A stretch of 8,826 nt of DNA from positions 1 through 8,826 of the forward strand of contig JAILEL010000169.1 of NCBI GenBank assembly GCA_024687845.1, written 5' to 3'. The translations under genes and the position numbers were made by a program. The notes under the pieces are model-generated. The model was not told the DNA's origin, searched no databases, and saw only the letters and a program-made list of their open reading frames with translations. Source of the stretch: Eubacterium sp. (GTDB lineage: Bacteria > Bacillota_A > Clostridia > Lachnospirales > Lachnospiraceae). Positions 7,819-8,826 of the stretch are shown piece by piece. Position 1 is the first letter of the stretch, and every line of letters begins with the position of its first letter.

Positions 7819-7886
7819 ACAGATAATGAATTTGTGGCTTGTAGTAATTGTAGAGTGGAAGGTTCGGAGAGTATGAGGATTGATAA

Positions 7887-8405
7887 ATGATCTATCTAGT
7901 TATCGGAACACAGAATAGTGGAAAATCGGAGCTGGCAGAAAAACTGTCTCTTGAGACAGGTGATAGTAATAGGTTCTATATTGCAACTATGAAAATATAC
8001 GATGAAGCAGGATTACAAAGAGTCGAGAAACATAGAAAAATGCGAGACGGAAAGGGCTTTATTACTATTGAACAAGAATATAATATTACTGAGGTTTTAA
8101 AGCTGATTGATAATCCGAAGGAAGCAACGGTGCTTATAGAATGTATTTCTAACCTTGTTGGAAATGAGATGTATGAGAATAAAGATAATAAAGATTTGAA
8201 AGAACAAAAATCAGAATTTGTAAATTCAGTTGCAGAAGATATAAAGGTTGTGGCAGATAGTGTAAATAATACTATTATAGTGACCAATGAATATGAAAGC
8301 AATGCCAAAGGTTATGACGATGAGACCAGACTTTATGTACAGTTGCTTAATAATGTAAATGAGGAAATAATAAAGTTTTCAGATAAGATATTTGATTTAC
8401 GATGA
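7887..8405 (+). CDS. cobU: Adenosylcobinamide kinase / adenosylcobinamide-phosphate guanylyltransferase
   Basis: CobU/CobP phosphorylates adenosylcobinamide and then transfers GMP from GTP to give adenosylcobinamide-GDP, the substrate of CobS. The 172-residue length fits the family (about 180). Motifs are the P-loop GTQNSGKS at 7-14, then YIATMKIYDEAGLQRVEKHRKMR with His49 in the region of the guanylylated His of Salmonella CobU, then ECISNLVGNEMY where other members often have DC, and VTNEYES towards the C-terminus. GAGGA (7875-7879) sits seven bases before ATG. It follows cobT after a 68-base gap in which I see no gene or clear promoter. With CobT it supplies both halves of the final nucleotide-loop reaction, but CobS is not found next to it. 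Confidence 0.93.
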   Translation: MIYLVIGTQNSGKSELAEKLSLETGDSNRFYIATMKIYDEAGLQRVEKHRKMRDGKGFITIEQEYNITEVLKLIDNPKEATVLIECISNLVGNEMYENKDNKDLKEQKSEFVNSVAEDIKVVADSVNNTIIVTNEYESNAKGYDDETRLYVQLLNNVNEEIIKFSDKIFDLR

Positions 8406-8450
8406 ATTAGCAATTTTAAAAATCAATTTGAAAAGGAAGGTGATGCGGTA

Positions 8451-8687
8451 ATGAGTTTTCTTACAGATGAATATGATTATGATACTGATATTAGTGTTAA
8501 TAGGGAAGAATCTAAAGCCGAAGGTATTGAAATTGGAATTGTTAAAGGAATGGAAAAAGAACGATGCATTGTAAATAAGCTGATTCAGAGACTTATGGAT
8601 GATGAACGATATGATGATTTAAGAAGATCAACAATAGATAGGGATTTTCAGAATAAACTCATTGAAGAGTATGGTATTACGGAGTGA
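8451..8687 (+). CDS. Small hypothetical protein resembling an Rpn/PD-(D/E)XK nuclease-family tail
   Basis: A 78-residue, highly charged protein with no signal peptide or membrane segment. The stretch REESKAEGIEIGIVKGMEKE (18-37), with its E-G-I-x-x-G-I repeat, followed by a helical charged end, resembles the C-terminal tail of Rpn-family (recombination-promoting nuclease / putative transposase) proteins common in Clostridia. The catalytic domain that normally precedes it is missing, and no trace is visible in the 45 bases upstream. AAGGAAGG (8433-8440) lies about ten bases before ATG. The frame is the same as cobU, with only the TGA at 8403 between them. It may be a stand-alone tail gene, a remnant, or an unrelated small protein. 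A B12 role is not supported. The coding call rests on the ribosome site, good spacing from cobU and the following terminator. Confidence 0.6.
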   Translation: MSFLTDEYDYDTDISVNREESKAEGIEIGIVKGMEKERCIVNKLIQRLMDDERYDDLRRSTIDRDFQNKLIEEYGITE

Positions 8688-8723
8688 TATAACTGACTGT
8701 GTGAGTTTTGTATATTTTTGGAT

Positions 8724-8785
8724 TACTGGGGATGGTTCTTGTTGGGCTTAAATAGCTTGTCAAGAATCGTCCCTAGTGTCTTTTT
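8724..8785 (+). terminator. Rho-independent terminator with a long hairpin
   Basis: Bases 8724-8741 pair with 8761-8778 over 18 continuous positions, four of them G-U wobbles (core GGGATGGTTCTTG with CAAGAATCGTCCC). The stem can extend further into the loop through weak pairs around GGGCT/AGCTT. It is followed by TCTTTTT at 8779-8785. The wobbles would be mismatches on the other strand and the T-run is on this side only, so it should act on plus-strand transcripts. It lies 37 bases after the last gene and probably ends the operon. Confidence 0.8.
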
Positions 8786-8788
8786 ACG

Positions 8789-8817
8789 TTGTGACCACTG
8801 CTATGCAATGATATAAT
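8789..8817 (+). promoter_or_regulatory. Sigma-A type promoter with extended -10, for a gene beyond the window
   Basis: The -35 candidate TTGTGA (8789-8794, four of six consensus bases) and a perfect TATAAT -10 (8812-8817) are separated by 17 bases. TG at 8809-8810 makes an extended -10 (TGATATAAT). The expected start of transcription is about 8824, just before the right edge. Its place directly behind the terminator fits the start of a separate transcription unit. Confidence 0.6.
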
Positions 8818-8826
8818 GTAACTTAT

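Noticed and set aside
7819..7886. Promoter or small gene in the cobT-cobU gap
   Set aside because: No convincing -35/-10 pair and no open frame of useful length; only the cobU ribosome site is clear.

Overview
The window is an AT-rich, tightly packed plus-strand gene run that reads as a corrinoid (vitamin B12) salvage and late-biosynthesis operon from a low-GC Gram-positive. The signal peptides of the two lipoproteins, the wording of the conserved motifs and the AT-rich codon use suggest a member of the Clostridia, most likely Lachnospiraceae of the Butyrivibrio/Pseudobutyrivibrio type. This placement is by recognition, not by computation.

Layout, left to right. (1) 1-1653: a secreted, lipid-anchored CbiK-type sirohydrochlorin cobaltochelatase with extra helical and beta domains. 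(2) 1666-3276: a lipoprotein with an N-terminal beta domain and a C-terminal BtuF/FepB-like binding domain. (3) 3324-4358: the BtuC/FecCD-type permease. (4) 4398-6728: one continuous protein joining a BtuD/FecE-type ABC ATPase to a full-length cobyric acid synthase (CbiP/CobQ). (5) 6715-7818: CobT. (6) 7887-8405: CobU/CobP. (7) 8451-8687: a 78-residue protein resembling the tail of Rpn/PD-(D/E)XK nuclease-like proteins, with no evident B12 role. (8) 8724-8785: a long hairpin plus T-run that looks like the operon terminator. (9) 8789-8817: a good sigma-A type promoter firing out of the right edge.

How the genes fit together: genes 2-4 form a complete ABC importer (binding protein, permease, ATPase) that most plausibly takes up corrinoids. 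CbiP amidates the corrin ring to cobyric acid. CobU activates adenosylcobinamide to its GDP form, and CobT makes alpha-ribazole phosphate for the lower ligand. The final joining enzyme CobS, and also CbiB, CobD and CobC, are not in the window. The cobaltochelatase is predicted to sit outside the membrane, where its textbook substrate should not be, and it shares a beta-domain type with the importer's binding protein. That points to an extracellular tetrapyrrole or metal handling step linked to uptake.

The most noteworthy points are the BtuD-CbiP fusion, the exported multidomain CbiK, the beta domain shared by the two lipoproteins, and a strong hairpin inside the start of the binding-protein gene. 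There is no gene-free stretch above 300 bases, and I saw no tRNA, rRNA, CRISPR array or insertion sequence. The first gene begins at base 1, so any upstream promoter or cobalamin riboswitch lies outside the window.
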